Positions 53,701 to 64,000 of a DNA stretch of 64,000 bases are shown in pieces. Origin of the DNA: Myoxocephalus aenaeus. Its lineage: Eukaryota > Chordata > Actinopteri > Perciformes > Cottidae. Every line of letters begins with the position of its first letter. The stretch's first letter is position 1. The translations under genes and the position numbers were made by a program. The notes below the pieces were generated by a model. It was given only the letters and a program-made list of their open reading frames with translations. It did no database searches and was not told the origin of the DNA. Location of the stretch: assembly GCA_038501785.1 (NCBI GenBank), contig JBAMJR010000089.1, forward strand, positions 1,674,501-1,738,500, in the 5' to 3' direction.

Positions 53701-56700
53701 CTCACTGCACTTCCGCTGCTAGCTTCAGAGTGGCTGCTCCCACTACTCCCAGTGCTGCCGTTGCTGGTCTGAGTGGAGTAGGATACAGAGCGATTCCGGT
53801 TAAGTGTCATAGTCTGAGTGGGATTGCGGTGGTGATTGAGGTTCTGGTTGAGGTTGATACTGGAGATGTCCACACAGTTGAGCCTTCGCAACTTGTCATC
53901 ATCCAGACCCTCTTTGATGACAGGGCCACTGATTTCTATCTTCCCTCCACTGGCGCTCCCCTTCTTCTTCCTCTTGGAGGAGGTGCCGCTGCGCAGCCGT
54001 AGACTCTCCATCCTCTTGAGGAAGCTCTTAGCTCTCGATCGTGTGCTTTTGCCGCTGCCACCTCCGCCGTCCAGACTTCCTCCCTGCCCTCCCATCCCTG
54101 TTTTCATATCAAAGGTGAACTGTCCGAGTGTCTCAAGGGGCGATGGAGGCATCCCATCGGACAGAGAGTCCTCATTAATGCATCCCGACCCGCCTGTGCC
54201 CGAGGATGAACACATGCTAGCTACAGAGCTGGCGCGAGTGGCACCGGCGGCTACAGCTTCATTTGTCAGAGCAGGCTCTTCTCTTCCATGGCTCTTCTCT
54301 TCTCCTCTTCCTCTGCTCCCGCTGCTGTGGATGGAGCCCACTTCAGGCTGCTCACTGAGGTCGGTCAGCACACTCTCTGAACTATTGCCTTCACGCAGGG
54401 CGAGCTTGCCTTTCTGGGATACTTGGTCCTTGGGGAATGGGGGTGGGTCAGCGTCTGTGGGCAGTGTGGAAAAAACCTCCAGCTCCTCCATACGGGACCA
54501 GCGCTTGCTGTCCCTCTGGAAGGTCCAGCGGCCACTGATGGCACAAGGCTCGTCCTCATCAGAGTCCTCGCTCTGTATTAAGAAGAAGGAGGGAGAAAGG
54601 ATAGGAAGAAAGAAATAACAAGAAGAGGAGGAAAATAGAGAGGGAGGGAGAGGAACTGTTAGAGGACATTATGTACAGCTACGTTTTCCATTTCTGTTCA
54701 AACATTCCTCACCTTGGTCCAGGAAACTTTTTGGAGAGTTATTTTATAATTGTTGCACTTGCACACTGCCTTGTGTGCACTCACGTTCTGATCCCATTTA
54801 TCTATCTATCTGATTGGAACTACCGGTATATAAAATGTACTGATACACATCGCTGTCAAAAGCCTTCACAACAAAAGACATACAACATTATTTTAAACTG
54901 AGGTGCTGTGGTTAAGCATATGACTCGTAGCAAAGATACCCATGGTCAGCCAGTAAACATGATTTGGTCACTCCCTGACAACATGGACAATACATACACA
55001 CGACAAAGTCAAAAAGTCACCATTATTAAGTGAGTGCACATGCACCTTTTCTTTAAAATGCACACACCTCCCCCAATTTGGTTAATCTATCTCAGGGCCT
55101 GGAGGGAGTTCAGGAAATTCCATTATGACCCCCATAGCTCACAATGCAGCCGGCCAGACTGGGGTCGTTCCCCCCTACAGTCTTTATCCCCTCTGTCTGT
55201 GCATATACACAGACAGCATCACTGATACGCTGCTACTGTCAGTCCTTATTCTTTCTCCATGACAAAGATATCCACCCTCTTTCAAACACACACCATAGGA
55301 CACACAAGCTAAGCTAGGAGTTTCCAAAGGAGACATCTTTACAGTTACAAACACAGTGCTCATAAAATCAAACCACACGTCAACATTTAACCTCCTTCTC
55401 CTTTCCTTTCGCAAGCCATATCTACAATCTGATCCAAAACACACAAAAAGGTTCAGAAAGCAATTGACTAGAAAGGTTCTTATGCAATAATCAGAACCCC
55501 CTTTACAAAGACGCCAGGAAATTAGCCGTTTAGAAAATCCATGTTCCACTAGTTGAGTGCCAGTGTTCCATTTTCACTGCTCATATCATCATTGATATGA
55601 TATGTTTTTAATGATATGTTTGTATTAAAGTTAATGATTTAAAGAGGTCAATAGAGACTTTCGTGACATTTAAATTCCATTGTGTCTTTCTTTCTTAAGT
55701 TATGTTCGTTGGAATGTGAGATAACTGCATAGAGAGCGGTGATTGGCCAATAGTGCGTCCGCCATTTATCAACATTCTGGAGATATCTTATCCTCAAACC
55801 ATCAAACCGTCAAAGCGTTCACTGCAACGGTGGGCGATTTGAACGTCACAACAAATCTGCAGAATGAAAACTATTTATTATTACAATTCAACAGAAAGAA
55901 AGAGCCAACCAGAAAGATCGACAACTAGAGATGGAGATCTAAGAGAGAGGGAATGTAGAGACACGAGGAGATCAGTGCATTCCTACGCTGTCTAAGGGAG
56001 GGGGGACACCTCTACTCTTGTTGACTCCTGAAATGAAAGGTGACACAGAAAGGGTCATCCTAATGAATACCACCACACACAGAACAAGGATGTTACTATG
56101 TACCACTTAAGGCTGTTTGTATTTTGCATAAAAAGGAGCAGTATAGTCAGTCTAGACTGTTTACTTAAAACACGCATGATCTTAAACTGGGATATTCACA
56201 CAATCATCCACTTTTCTTCCAAGAGGCATGTTTCCTAGAAATCTAAGAATGTGGTGTTTTCGAGAGTTACATTTAGAGATGTATTCTGGTTCATTCTGCA
56301 AGGGTGCCACAAAAGCAGCGTACAAACTCCTTTTACGGGGAACCAGAAGTATGAGGAAGTATTTGAAAAAGAAGGGGAGCATGCCCTGAGAAGAGGGAGG
56401 TTCTGGTGAATTCAACCCCTTCATTTAGACATTAAAGCTATCCTCCTTCCCCCTAGGGTCCTCACAGCCCACTTGATATAGAAATAAACCCAACAGGTGC
56501 CTTCTCATTAAACAAGATGAGAGAAAAACACAGATTCGCCCTGTGGCCAAGAGTGAACTGATGGTTGAGGTGAGGGAATGCAGTTGTGGTTGAGGAGACA
56601 TGCAAAGGGGCTTTTGAGAAAGGAGTGGAGTTAATGTGTGTGCATTTGCACTTACTCTTTTTCTTTGCGGTGATATCTCTAGTCTCATTAGAGCACACTT

Positions 56701-59657
56701 GTTGAGAGTGTTCAGTCTCCTGCAAAAACACACACATATAGGTTACATTTAAAATTGTCTTTAACATATTCTAGCTGCTGCATTTTTCCTAAAACACAAA
56801 CCTCTCACCACCAAGAGGATGTATGATGGAAGAAATGATGAAACACGCCGAAAAACAGAAGAGGGAAAGAGAAAGACAGAGGGGGATTTTGGGTGCTCCA
56901 CAGCTGGCTAATGAGCTGCTGAAGGATAATCTCCACATGAGCGGGAAGAGAAAGAGAGCGAGACAGCAAAGGAGAGAGCGAAGAGAATGAAATCGGCTGG
57001 AGTGGTGACGAAAACTTGGGGAGGGGACAGAAAGCTTATCCCCCTAGCCACCTGGAGAAGCGGAGCGAGAGGGTGGTGGTGGTGGGCTCCACCCTCGGGA
57101 GAGCTCTTCATGAGCAGATCATGTAACAATGGAGAGATGAAGGTATTGGAACTGGGGGATAGTTGGGGTTGTGGGGAGGGGTTGAAAGACTGCCAAGTTA
57201 GGGGACATTGAGATGATAGCTTCCAGATGTATGAAGGGACACCTGCTGTGGTTTATTACTTAAAGTCGGAATTTGATGAAGGGGTCAACTCCATTAAAGA
57301 GCCATTAACTTCCTTCTCATGTGCTAATTAATATTGCATGGGCACCAACTAGGATGTAAACCTGGTTCTCTCCAATGATACTCATTGCCATTTAGACCTT
57401 TTTCACACACACTGAGATGTCTGAAACTTTATACAAACAAAGCGTTGAAAGCATGTATTACCCATTTGTGGGTAGCAAATGAAGCAGTGTGTCATATGTT
57501 TCCTACAGCATGAAAAGACTGAATGTAGAAAGCGTTGCGTGATCGTAGCATCCAGAGATTTGTGCTTGCCAGGAAGATACAAAATGACTGAGGTAAATAA
57601 ACACTATCAGAGAAAGGAGATCATCACGAGAGATATGGACATAGAAACCTAAATGGAGAGAGGGAAAGGTGCAGTGCATGGCTCCAAAGTGCTTATCATG
57701 TCAGTCTTTCATCTCATCTGCAACTTTCCAAAGCATGCCTCCTTTTGAAGTAATGCCCTCATGGTTTCATTTGGGGGAAAACAAGAGCTTGAAGAAGAGG
57801 AAGAATGAGAAGAGTGGCGCATAACATCAAAAGAAAGAGAAAAGATGCATGAAAGGTTCAGTATGACTTGTATCTCACCTGCAGAGAGCCTCAATAGCGT
57901 CCCGGTCGAGGAAGTCATGGTCTCTGGTGACTGAAGAGATGTCGATGGGGAATTGGGCATCTAAACAGAGAGGGTCTGATTAGTGTGGGCATCTTCCTGC
58001 CGCTGATTGGATCAATGAGTTCAGATAAAACTAAAGATACAACCCCTGGTGTTAAAAAACGCCCACCCACTCAAACACCCACCAGGGCCTTCCGTCCCAC
58101 CTTCTACCCCCATACAGCCTTGATGAAAAGCAAAAAAGAGGAAGTAGCGTCTTAGCCGACCAAACAAACACAGCTGCAGCTTTCAGACCCGGCAGGCAGG
58201 GGGGATGTGGAGCACAGAGGGAGAGAACAGGGGATTGATTGAAGAATGACAATAGGTACTCCACTGCTGCTCAGAGGTCCCACTTCCTTTTCTCATTCTC
58301 CCTCTTTCTCCCAAGTCTACCTCATTAACAGGATCACTTACTCACTGAGTTGCAGCAGTAGTACTGGTTAACAGTTAAGGTGTGCCTTAAATCATGAGGA
58401 ATATTTAAGCAGTCTGGCACGAGGATGGCTGGATGGATTTTAAAATGTTTTCTGGAATGTCTTGACCCAACCCAAAATGAGAATCTTGCATCTAAACCCC
58501 TGGGCCGATGATGATAAGAAAATGCTGTTCAAGGGAGGACAGCACCTTTAACCTACTGTACTAAATAAGGCCTATCAGTCTGCTTATCTTTAGTGGGCCA
58601 ATAGCCCTGACAGCACAGACAATAGAGATTGTCCCACGGATATAAGGGAAGGAAAAATGTGTCATGCATCGGCACAAATTCCAACGGGTGTCAAGACGGC
58701 TGTTAGCAACAAACCAGCAACGGTGTAAATTCTGCACAGTGATTGACTGTGGTTTGTGCTTTTGTGTTGCTCTTCGTCTATATGTTAAAACAGTCTCATC
58801 ACCTGTGCAGAAACTCAGTGAGCTTTCTGTTCAAATAGGAAACATTTCACAGTTAAGTGGCAACAAGCAATGATCCGTTGACAATGGGAGCTTAGTCCTG
58901 CTGTCATCGTCCTGTAGTTACATAAGGACAACTGGTATGCCCATGGCATGCTATAATTTAGTTGGAGTAGCTATATGGAGTGTAAAGAATGTTTGATGTA
59001 TTTCAGTAGGTGTGTATTTAAAACTCAAGGGTCAGGAAAAGCATTCTTTCTCAACCACATGTCATTGTATGAGTAACTTTCAAAAAAGGTATAGAAAACT
59101 TGGTTTTGGTCCATTTTTACAAGGTAAGAAAGACCTTTGGTCCTCAAAGAGCCACTAATGTAGGTTACATTATAGTTTGTGTTTGGAATATAGTGTGTTA
59201 TGCAGCTTTTCCTGCATAAAAACAGTAACACACTGGTGCTAAGGAAAAACACACCCCATATTCCTCAGGAATCCTGTGCTGTGTGTGGTATGTATGCATG
59301 CACAGGCGCAAGTGTGCATGTTGGTGTTTTTTGTGTGCTTGACATAGAGATATCTCCGATAAGAGCTAAAAATCATGAGATGTAATTTACCAAAGTGGTG
59401 TATGCTCACAACTTAGAAGAATGACTACTACTCTTATTTACGTGAAGAAAAAAAAAGATTCAACATTAATTTGATCTTTATTTAATCAAAATTCAAGAAG
59501 ATATGTCTGATCAACTATCTGTAGATCTGCTTCACTGTGGTAAAATAACAGCCTTTCAGAAAATACCAAAGTAACATACCTGAGAACATCTGTCTGATTA
59601 TGCCACAATTCCCAGCATAAATGTGGATATTTAATCTCAGCACCAGCACGTATATCT

Positions 59658-59716
<59 letters not shown>

Positions 59717-62700
59717 GCTTCATGGGGTGACAGGTTGCAGTGTCTCAGAGAGCTCTTACCTTCATAAAGCTGGGCGTACTGTGGGAACCCTGCTGCTCGG
59801 AGCCAGGTACAGGCCTCTTTGGCTTCGATCTCTGCAGAGGAGAAAAAAGTGGAAGAAAACAAAAGCATGTTAGGTGTTGTGGGAGACACTTCAATCCATC
59901 TAAAAGGAAAATATAATCAATGTTTATAATAAAATCCTCTGACGCAAAGTTTTTTTTAATCATTTCTAAATGTCAAAACTCTGGAACTAAGCATGCCAAC
60001 ATGCTAGCAGCTTACAAAGTGTGAACCCCTTGACCTTATTAGCTATCTCACACTCGGTCACTCTCTCTCACATGTTTCTAAAGCTCAAGCTCAAAGCATC
60101 ATTCGTGCAAATTGTGTTAACCCCCTCACACGGCAAGTGTGTGCCACTTAAGCTCCTTATCCAGGTAAAGCAGTGGTATTTGCTGTTCACACAGAGATCT
60201 TCAAAGATCTTCAACCATATGACAAATGCTTTTGTTTGTTTTCTGGGTTTGATTTGACATACCACATTTTGTTAATGCATTGCTGCCCTTCAGCTTCTGC
60301 TCCCTCATGATGCCAATGAGGAACATTTCAAGAACCTTCGTTGATTAAGATGCACACAGGAAAGGTTTTACATACATATCAGATGCATGTTTCTCAAGTG
60401 TCCATCAATGCCATTACAAAAGTCGAACATGTTCACAACGCTTCTCCAACACTGCCAGACACACTCTTCCATAACTCCCTTTAAACACAAGGGCTGCGGT
60501 CGAATAGTCCTTTTTGGTTAGGAACCTTCCTAACTGAGTGAAATGACCCGGAAGTACCTCAGTGGCCGCCATGATAAGTGCCGGTCGAATTGTCCAAACG
60601 CAAAGGAAAGGAGCTTCAATGCTTCCTAACTTAGCTCCTTTAGCATAGGAACCACTGGACCTTCCTTACGAAAGGAAAGGAGATAATGCCGACCCACAAT
60701 TCCTTGCGGCGGCAACATTTAAAGTGACGTATCATTCGGCCGTTCACGAGAACAGACGATCATGACCGACAAACGCAGATCATGTAAATAACCGTTGCCA
60801 TAACTTGGAAATACTTTCAATAATCTGTTAAACCTGCTGGCAAACTAAAAACGTTACGTTGCTGAAAAGTGCTGTAAAGTGATCAAACTGACGTATTTTA
60901 TATTCTATCTGGTGTTGAACTGCAGCTTCAGGCCTCATTCTTTTATTTTATTTGACTTCAGTTACAGAAGCTTTAGTGAAAGAGTTAAACTGGACGAGCT
61001 CTTCAGTCTGAGTCATGTTTGTGATTACAGTATCATCTTTTTAATCAACTATTTTGTCACATTACAATAAAACATATCAAGTCAACACGAGTTGTGTGAT
61101 GTTTCATAAACTGTTGTCTGCATATTTTTATGATCAGATTATAATTTGCATGTAAATAAACCATAACAACATAAAGGGATATGAGACACACATATATGAC
61201 ACACATCGTTTGTGGGATAACGTATCAGCATGTTTGAAACTGAACAAAGAGACAGTTTTAGTAGCTTTGTACGTTGGTTTCACTTTCATATTCCTTCGTT
61301 CATTTCTATTCCAACCTCGTTATTAAAGTAATACTATGAACCGGGTTGTTTATGTCGTTATGACGCAACACTGTAAGAAGACGGACGAAGTATATAAGGT
61401 GCGCTTTTTGTAGTCCTTCTTCAGAACATTGTAGTTTCACCGCTGGCTACAGACTGACGTCACTAACATGCGCCTGCCGTCGCGTCATAACTACGTCGCT
61501 TTGTGAAAGTGGAGTCGGATTTGCCAAACACCGCGGTTGTCTTCTCCTAACTCCTTATGAATTCTCCTTCCCATCTTTCCTTAACCCTGTGACGTTTTCC
61601 ACAGAGGTTAAGGAAAAGTGCTTAGGGTTAGACGTTAGGAGGTAATTATTTGACTAATCGACCGCAGCCAAGGTGTAACATTTGGGCTTGATGTGCTAAA
61701 TACCAACTGAATGTTGAGGTCCACTGTGTTAGAGGAGCCATGTGATGTCTCCCAATTACCTGCAAAAGCCCTTTAGTTGACATATGCCAAATGGCTGGCT
61801 AAACTCCAGCCTCCTCAATTGCTCCATCACCCACACAGCCAGCAGTTTGTAGAAGGAAGACAGACATAAACATGTCTCCAGGCCTTCAGGATCTGACTTT
61901 ACAATGTCCTCTTTAGTGGAATGACAGCAAGTACAAATGTAGCACAACCTTGAGAAACACTTGTAAACAAAACCAGTGGAACAAAGGCAGGAAAAGACAC
62001 GGGTAAACCATGGATGAAAGTGACAACATAGGGAATGACTGCAAAAGATGAAAGCTACATTCGTATTAATCCGGTTACAAATGAGGGAAATGTGTGTGAA
62101 GTCTGAAATTCATGCAGGATAATTAAAACATTTCCATTTCTAATCCTATAACCATTGCATTTAGACATTATAGTGATGTCCTTTACACTTGTAGAAGGGC
62201 TACTATATTTATCTGAGCGTGACTGAGCTAAAAGTAGCCACCGGTAGAAAGATGCCAAGCAGTTTAATTTATCTTTGAAACACCAGCGTTTATCTTTGAA
62301 ACCACAATTTTATTTTTGCTCAAGAGCAGGAGCATAGAAAACAGATTGTGCCTCAAGAGAGACAAACAGTATTTCAGTATTCGTTAGAGAACTCCAGAGA
62401 TAATACAAAGATATGTGTAATAAATAATGTCCCTCAAGTGAGACATTGACACATGGGAATTGACTTGATGTGGACAAAAGAACGGTCCCCATAAAGTACT
62501 GTCAGACAGACAGACAGACAGACAGATAGAGAGACAGGTCAGAAGAAGACTGCTGCGGCAAAGGGTCTGGTCTCAACCATATACAAGCATTTACATACCA
62601 ACAACAAGCCTAGACGGCAGACAAACCCACTAACAACAAGGTGTGACACGACCAAAACAGGGTCTCCCCTCTGCCAATGCAGGGGCCAACACTCCTGAAG

Positions 62701-63790
62701 GAACCACTATGACACCAGCATGCACCCCAGTGTCAAATAACACCTTAACAACTATGTTTTAACGCTGATGCATTTGAGAAATGAGCTCTAATTTGTAAAA
62801 TTCTCCGAAGCTGTGTGTTTGGAGCCTAGTATTTTTGGAGCGTAGTGAACCCAGAGGAGCGCTGAAACCATGGGGCAATTATACCAACATTCTTGAAAGC
62901 AAGCACTGCACAGAACTACATCGTCTTCTGTTTGCTTGTGCATCTATGTGTGTGTGACTGTGTGCACATGCAGGTCTGTGTGTGTTTGCAAAGACAGACC
63001 TCATGTTTAAAGACAAACCACTCAAAAGACAGTAAAGCTATTGAAATGCAAATTAGACATACAAACACGTGGTTAGCTTTCCACCCCCAAATCCCCAAAA
63101 GAGGACTATGGGATCCCTGAGGTATCTTTGGGGAGAAGCTATCCAGTGGCACACCCCTTTGGGCTAGAATGTGTGTCAAATCTACTTTACAGTGACATAA
63201 CGTGTACTTAGTTTTGCTTTGGGAACTAAATAAAGACAACCGTATTCACCATGCAGATGGATACAGCTGAATAATATTTGTCACTGCTATGCATTGTGTC
63301 TCCATTAATCCACAGAGTGAAGCAGGCATATTTTTATATCTTTTGTTTGGCTGCAGGAAGTGGACAGGGGCATGGGGCATCTGGCACAAACAACTTAACA
63401 ATAGAACCACACACACATACAGTCTTGTGTATATGGATTAAAAAACTAATACAAAATCTTGGATCAACAAAGCCATACAATAATTTAGCCAACCCTACTC
63501 TTTTACATTCCTGTTTGATTCCATAACTTGAAATTCATGGGCGTGTGTGTGTTTTTTTTTTGTTTTTTTTGTCTTCCCTCACTGTCCATCCCAATTCCCC
63601 AGCCCTCGCCAGGGAACTACCTCACTTCCGCTTCCTGCTTCCCTTACAGGAAGAGAGCCGCGCGGCGCTGCAGTGGCTGCCGACCACCCGGCTGTAAGGC
63701 CCTGCCTTCGTTTGTTCCTGGCCAGATAATAGGCGGGGAGGCAGCCAAGACAAACACTGGCTCCGGGGATTGTGTGTGCTTACCAAACAT
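44323..63790 (-). CDS. dlc1: DLC1 Rho GTPase-activating protein (SAM-RhoGAP-START)
   Basis: Thirteen firm coding exons run from 59831 to 44323, with a probable two-codon start exon at 63784-63790. Joined in frame they give about 1164 residues (human short DLC1 has 1091). The N-terminal SAM domain (about 3-75) is EIEAKEACTWLRAAGFPQYA. A long Ser-rich disordered region follows, with the tensin-binding type motif FYDNVP (Y516) and an LD-like helix at 539-546. Then come a polybasic stretch KFMKRIKVRDYKD, the RhoGAP domain with arginine finger R754 in GLFRKSGVKSR, and a C-terminal START domain (about 930-1150). Sequence such as DSDEDEPCAISGRWTFQRDS and the lonrf1 neighbour favour DLC1 over STARD8 or STARD13, although SESVLTDLSEQPEVGSIHS recalls STARD13. 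In the family, this protein stimulates GTP hydrolysis by RhoA-C at focal adhesions. Two acidic Glu runs are longer than in mammals. Other promoters and a long isoform may lie outside the window. Confidence 0.9.
44545..44718 (-). CDS. dlc1: dlc1 START exon c
   Basis: Encodes TWVTDLPKGACALVCTSVDH, then VVGVRTNVLTSRYFIEPCGT and RLTHISRNDC. Acceptor CTCCCTTGCAG, donor TGCAG|GTGAGC. Confidence 0.95.
44854..45071 (-). CDS. dlc1: dlc1 START exon b
   Basis: Encodes PLRLWKVTVEVPANPEEVLM, RVLREQGYWDEDLLESRVVE and YQYVRNTMAPHPTRDHLVL. Acceptor TTGTTTCTCCAG, donor CTCAG|GTAGAC. Confidence 0.96.
45072..45995 (-). other. dlc1: dlc1 intron
   Basis: A 0.92-kb intron in which no feature was recognised. Confidence 0.6.
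45996..46211 (-). CDS. dlc1: dlc1 START exon a
   Basis: Encodes IPEEMNRCRNSYVEQALLPR and, after a variable stretch, DALLKDAKDKFKGYDSCSTP. Acceptor TTTCACACAG, donor AAG|GTGAGC. Confidence 0.94.
46212..47400 (-). other. dlc1: dlc1 intron
   Basis: A 1.19-kb AT-rich intron in which nothing was recognised. Confidence 0.6.
47401..47515 (-). CDS. dlc1: dlc1 RhoGAP exon d
   Basis: Encodes VMNRKQTLGKPDQRDLNENL and AATHGLAHMIQECSKLFR, the end of the GAP domain. Acceptor TTTGGTCAAAG, donor CGG|GTCAGT. Confidence 0.95.
47968..48049. repeat. (CA)n microsatellite overlapping the dlc1 splice donor
   Basis: About forty CA units (GT on the minus, coding strand) starting exactly at the donor of dlc1 RhoGAP exon c. 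Confidence 0.97.
48050..48266 (-). CDS. dlc1: dlc1 RhoGAP exon c
   Basis: Encodes MPKELRLQAARAAVLLLPDE, NREALRTLLCLLSDVTASVS and ENQMTPTNLAVCLAPSLFHL. The donor CCAAG|GTGTGT is the first GT of a long GT repeat. The spliced frame into the next exon (RVMNRKQTLGKP) confirms it. Confidence 0.94.
48815..49022 (-). CDS. dlc1: dlc1 RhoGAP exon b (arginine finger)
   Basis: Encodes VGLFRKSGVKSRIQALRQMN, with the catalytic arginine at 49008-49010, then VNYEGQSAYDVADMLKQYFR and DLPEPLLTSKLSETFLQIYQ. It includes an extra SGVDGGG insertion before VNYE compared with the mammalian protein I recall. Acceptor TTTTTTTCAG, donor CAAT|GTAAGA. Confidence 0.96.
49552..49630. repeat. (CA)n microsatellite
   Basis: About forty CA units in the intron between dlc1 RhoGAP exons a and b. 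The rest of that 1.07-kb intron shows nothing. Confidence 0.97.
50095..50254 (-). CDS. dlc1: dlc1 RhoGAP exon a
   Basis: Encodes AVPKFMKRIKVRDYKDRNVF, GVPLQVIVQRTGQPLPQGIQ and QAMRYLRNQCLDQ, that is, the polybasic lipid-binding stretch and the start of the GAP fold. Acceptor TGTATGTTGCAG, donor CAG|GTAACA. Confidence 0.96.
50255..51904 (-). other. dlc1: dlc1 intron with GT repeat
   Basis: A 1.65-kb intron with a GT microsatellite (50746-50778) and no other recognised feature. Confidence 0.6.
50746..50778. repeat. (GT)n microsatellite
   Basis: About sixteen GT units. Confidence 0.95.
51905..52084 (-). CDS. dlc1: dlc1 exon before RhoGAP
   Basis: Encodes KLRWPSFQNSHRPSLASAQL, QISCQSVLQMNLLQKFSLLQ and LTALLERHTPTNKHGFS. 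Acceptor CTCTTTCTCCAG, donor GCTG|GTGAGT. Confidence 0.94.
52891..54572 (-). CDS. dlc1: dlc1 large exon (Ser-rich linker)
   Basis: A 1682-nt exon starting SEDSDEDEPCAISGRWTFQR and ending RRDSGVGASLTRTS. It contains RSRAKSFLKRMESLRLRSG, IEISGPVIKEGLDDDKLRRL, SAVSTPSPVTRARSHS, GGMYLEGFDPFS, SRLSFYDNVP, the LD-like LEQVLQHV and DGDSDSALDSASPCPSSP. Two GAG/GAA-coded Glu tracts lie near 53080-53110 and 53200-53235. Acceptor TTCTTAATACAG, donor AGCAG|GTCAGT. Confidence 0.95.
53078..53235 (-). repeat. dlc1: Coding Glu-tract trinucleotide repeats in dlc1
   Basis: Two clusters of CTC/CTT on the plus strand encode long glutamate runs, VVGEEEEEEEEEEEEDGD and EREEEEGEEEEGDE, either side of the LD-like helix. 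These are coding microsatellites, prone to length change. Confidence 0.9.
54573..56655 (-). other. dlc1: dlc1 intron
   Basis: A 2.1-kb intron preceding the large exon. No coding, RNA or mobile feature was recognised. Confidence 0.55.
56656..56719 (-). CDS. dlc1: dlc1 exon after SAM
   Basis: Encodes RLNTLNKCALMRLEISPQRK R, nearly invariant in DLC1. Acceptor TGTTTTTGCAG, donor AAAAGA|GTAAGT. Confidence 0.95.
56720..57878 (-). other. dlc1: dlc1 intron
   Basis: A 1.16-kb purine-rich intron. No feature recognised beyond a short GGT repeat near 57072. Confidence 0.55.
57879..57960 (-). CDS. dlc1: dlc1 SAM exon b
   Basis: Encodes AQFPIDISSVTRDHDFLDRD and AIEALC, the C-terminal half of the SAM domain. 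Acceptor CTCTGTTTAG, donor TGCAG|GTGAGA. Confidence 0.95.
57961..59759 (-). other. dlc1: dlc1 intron within the SAM domain
   Basis: A 1.8-kb intron with the ATT repeat at its 5' end and no other feature recognised. Confidence 0.6.
59660..59716. repeat. (ATT)n microsatellite
   Basis: About nineteen ATT units, just inside the dlc1 intron. Confidence 0.96.
59760..59831 (-). CDS. dlc1: dlc1 SAM exon a
   Basis: Encodes EIEAKEACTWLRAAGFPQYA and QLYE. Acceptor TCTCCTCTGCAG, donor GAAG|GTAAGA. An AAT-type repeat begins 43 bp into the following intron. Confidence 0.95.
60492..61669. mobile_element. Non-autonomous DNA transposon with AAG duplication
   Basis: Terminal inverted repeats GGCTGCGGTCGAATAGTC (left) and the complement of GGCTGCGGTCGATTAGTC (right) are flanked by AAG on both sides (60489-60491, 61670-61672). 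The subterminal regions share CTCCTAAC and GGTTAAGGAAA-type blocks. A 3-bp duplication suggests PIF/Harbinger, but AAG is not the usual TWA. There is no transposase frame. Confidence 0.8.
62503..62526. repeat. (GACA)n short tandem repeat
   Basis: Six GACA units. Confidence 0.9.
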
Positions 63791-64000
63791 CCCCACGGCT
63801 AACGACGGCTACAAAGCCACACTAGACAAATGTGTGTCTTACAGTAAGCACTTAACATCACACATCACTGGGTTATCCTCAAATAGAAAACTGAAGTACA
63901 CTACCTTGATAATGATAGTGATATTTGGTCTATATGTGCCAAGTTGGCTGAAGTACAACAGATTACAAATATGAAAGGAGTCACAGCGTCAAAGTTTAAA
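63640..64000 (-). promoter_or_regulatory. dlc1: CpG-rich candidate dlc1 promoter/5' UTR
   Basis: GC- and CpG-rich sequence (GAGCCGCGCGGCGCTG and CGGCTAACGACGGC) lies around and downstream of the candidate first exon, unlike the AT-rich surroundings. This supports, but does not prove, a start of transcription here. Confidence 0.3.
63784..63790 (-). CDS. dlc1: Candidate dlc1 first coding exon (Met-Phe)
   Basis: On the minus strand ATGTTTG is followed by a strong donor GTAAGC. The phase is exactly what the SAM exon needs: the G joins AG to give Glu, making MFEIEAKE. An in-frame TAG lies seven codons upstream, a G sits at -3 of the ATG, and the surrounding sequence is CpG-rich. There is no conservation to confirm it. 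Confidence 0.4.

Larger units (their letters stand above)
59832..63783 (-). other. dlc1: dlc1 intron before the SAM exon, with mobile DNA
   Basis: Contains a 1.18-kb inverted-repeat element (60492-61669) and a short GACA repeat. No other coding exon with the required phase was found; the exon-like frame ending at 61758 does not fit. Confidence 0.5.

Noticed and set aside
53836..54618. 260-codon plus-strand frame
   Set aside because: It is antisense to the large dlc1 exon, whose minus-strand frame matches DLC1. The antisense frame is a by-product of Ser/Arg-rich codon composition.
61756..61947. Minus-strand frame ending in a good GTAATT donor, considered as a first dlc1 exon
   Set aside because: In the phase needed by the SAM exon the frame hits a TAA four codons upstream with no ATG. 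The open phase does not join in frame.
63528..63974. 148-codon plus-strand frame at the window end
   Set aside because: No domain match and low-complexity start. The CpG-rich part is better explained as the dlc1 promoter/first exon on the other strand.

Overview
This window is nuclear DNA from a bony fish, probably a percomorph teleost. The evidence is spliced genes with compact introns and GT..AG junctions, many long CA/GT microsatellites, fish-type interspersed repeat tails, and three conserved vertebrate protein families. The species cannot be named from the sequence. There are no operons, CRISPR arrays, phage genes or recognisable RNA genes.

Layout. (1) 1-6088 is upstream intergenic DNA with two long GT repeats and no recognised gene. 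(2) 6089-23378, plus strand: a seven-exon gene for a neuronal EF-hand calcium-binding protein of the CaBP family, best matched to CaBP4; the joined exons give 229 residues. (3) 23379-27856: intergenic DNA dominated by a roughly 2.1-kb element (25279-27371) with terminal inverted repeats, a 1.5-kb two-type 21-bp tandem array and a short inverted copy of that array. (4) 27857-38605, minus strand: complete lonrf1 in 12 coding exons (734 residues; two RING fingers, TPR-like repeats, LON substrate-binding domain), with a CCAAT/E-box promoter just beyond 38605. (5) 38831-44322: intergenic DNA and the likely dlc1 3' UTR. (6) 44323-59831, minus strand, probably extending to a tiny first coding exon at 63784-63790: dlc1, a SAM-RhoGAP-START Rho GTPase-activating protein of about 1164 residues. 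The dlc1 and lonrf1 genes lie head-to-tail on one strand, as I recall for human 8p22-p23; cabp4 converges on lonrf1.

The three genes are not a pathway: CaBP4 tunes photoreceptor synaptic calcium channels, LONRF1 is a RING-type putative ubiquitin ligase, and DLC1 inactivates Rho at focal adhesions. Exon borders were read by hand from splice signals, reading frame and remembered family sequence. All three coding sequences close in frame without frameshifts.

Accessory content is mainly mobile DNA: a 331-bp foldback element (12835-13165), a hAT-like element with an 8-bp target duplication (32839-33582) that contains a second foldback, a 1.18-kb element with a 3-bp AAG duplication (60492-61669), a diverged fish repeat near 15.82-16.43 kb, and LINE/SINE-like tails. 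I found no new multi-gene system. The most unusual structure is the 25.3-27.4 kb element. Also worth checking are a dlc1 splice donor that is the first GT of a GT microsatellite, a two-codon candidate dlc1 start exon, and a changed LD motif in DLC1.
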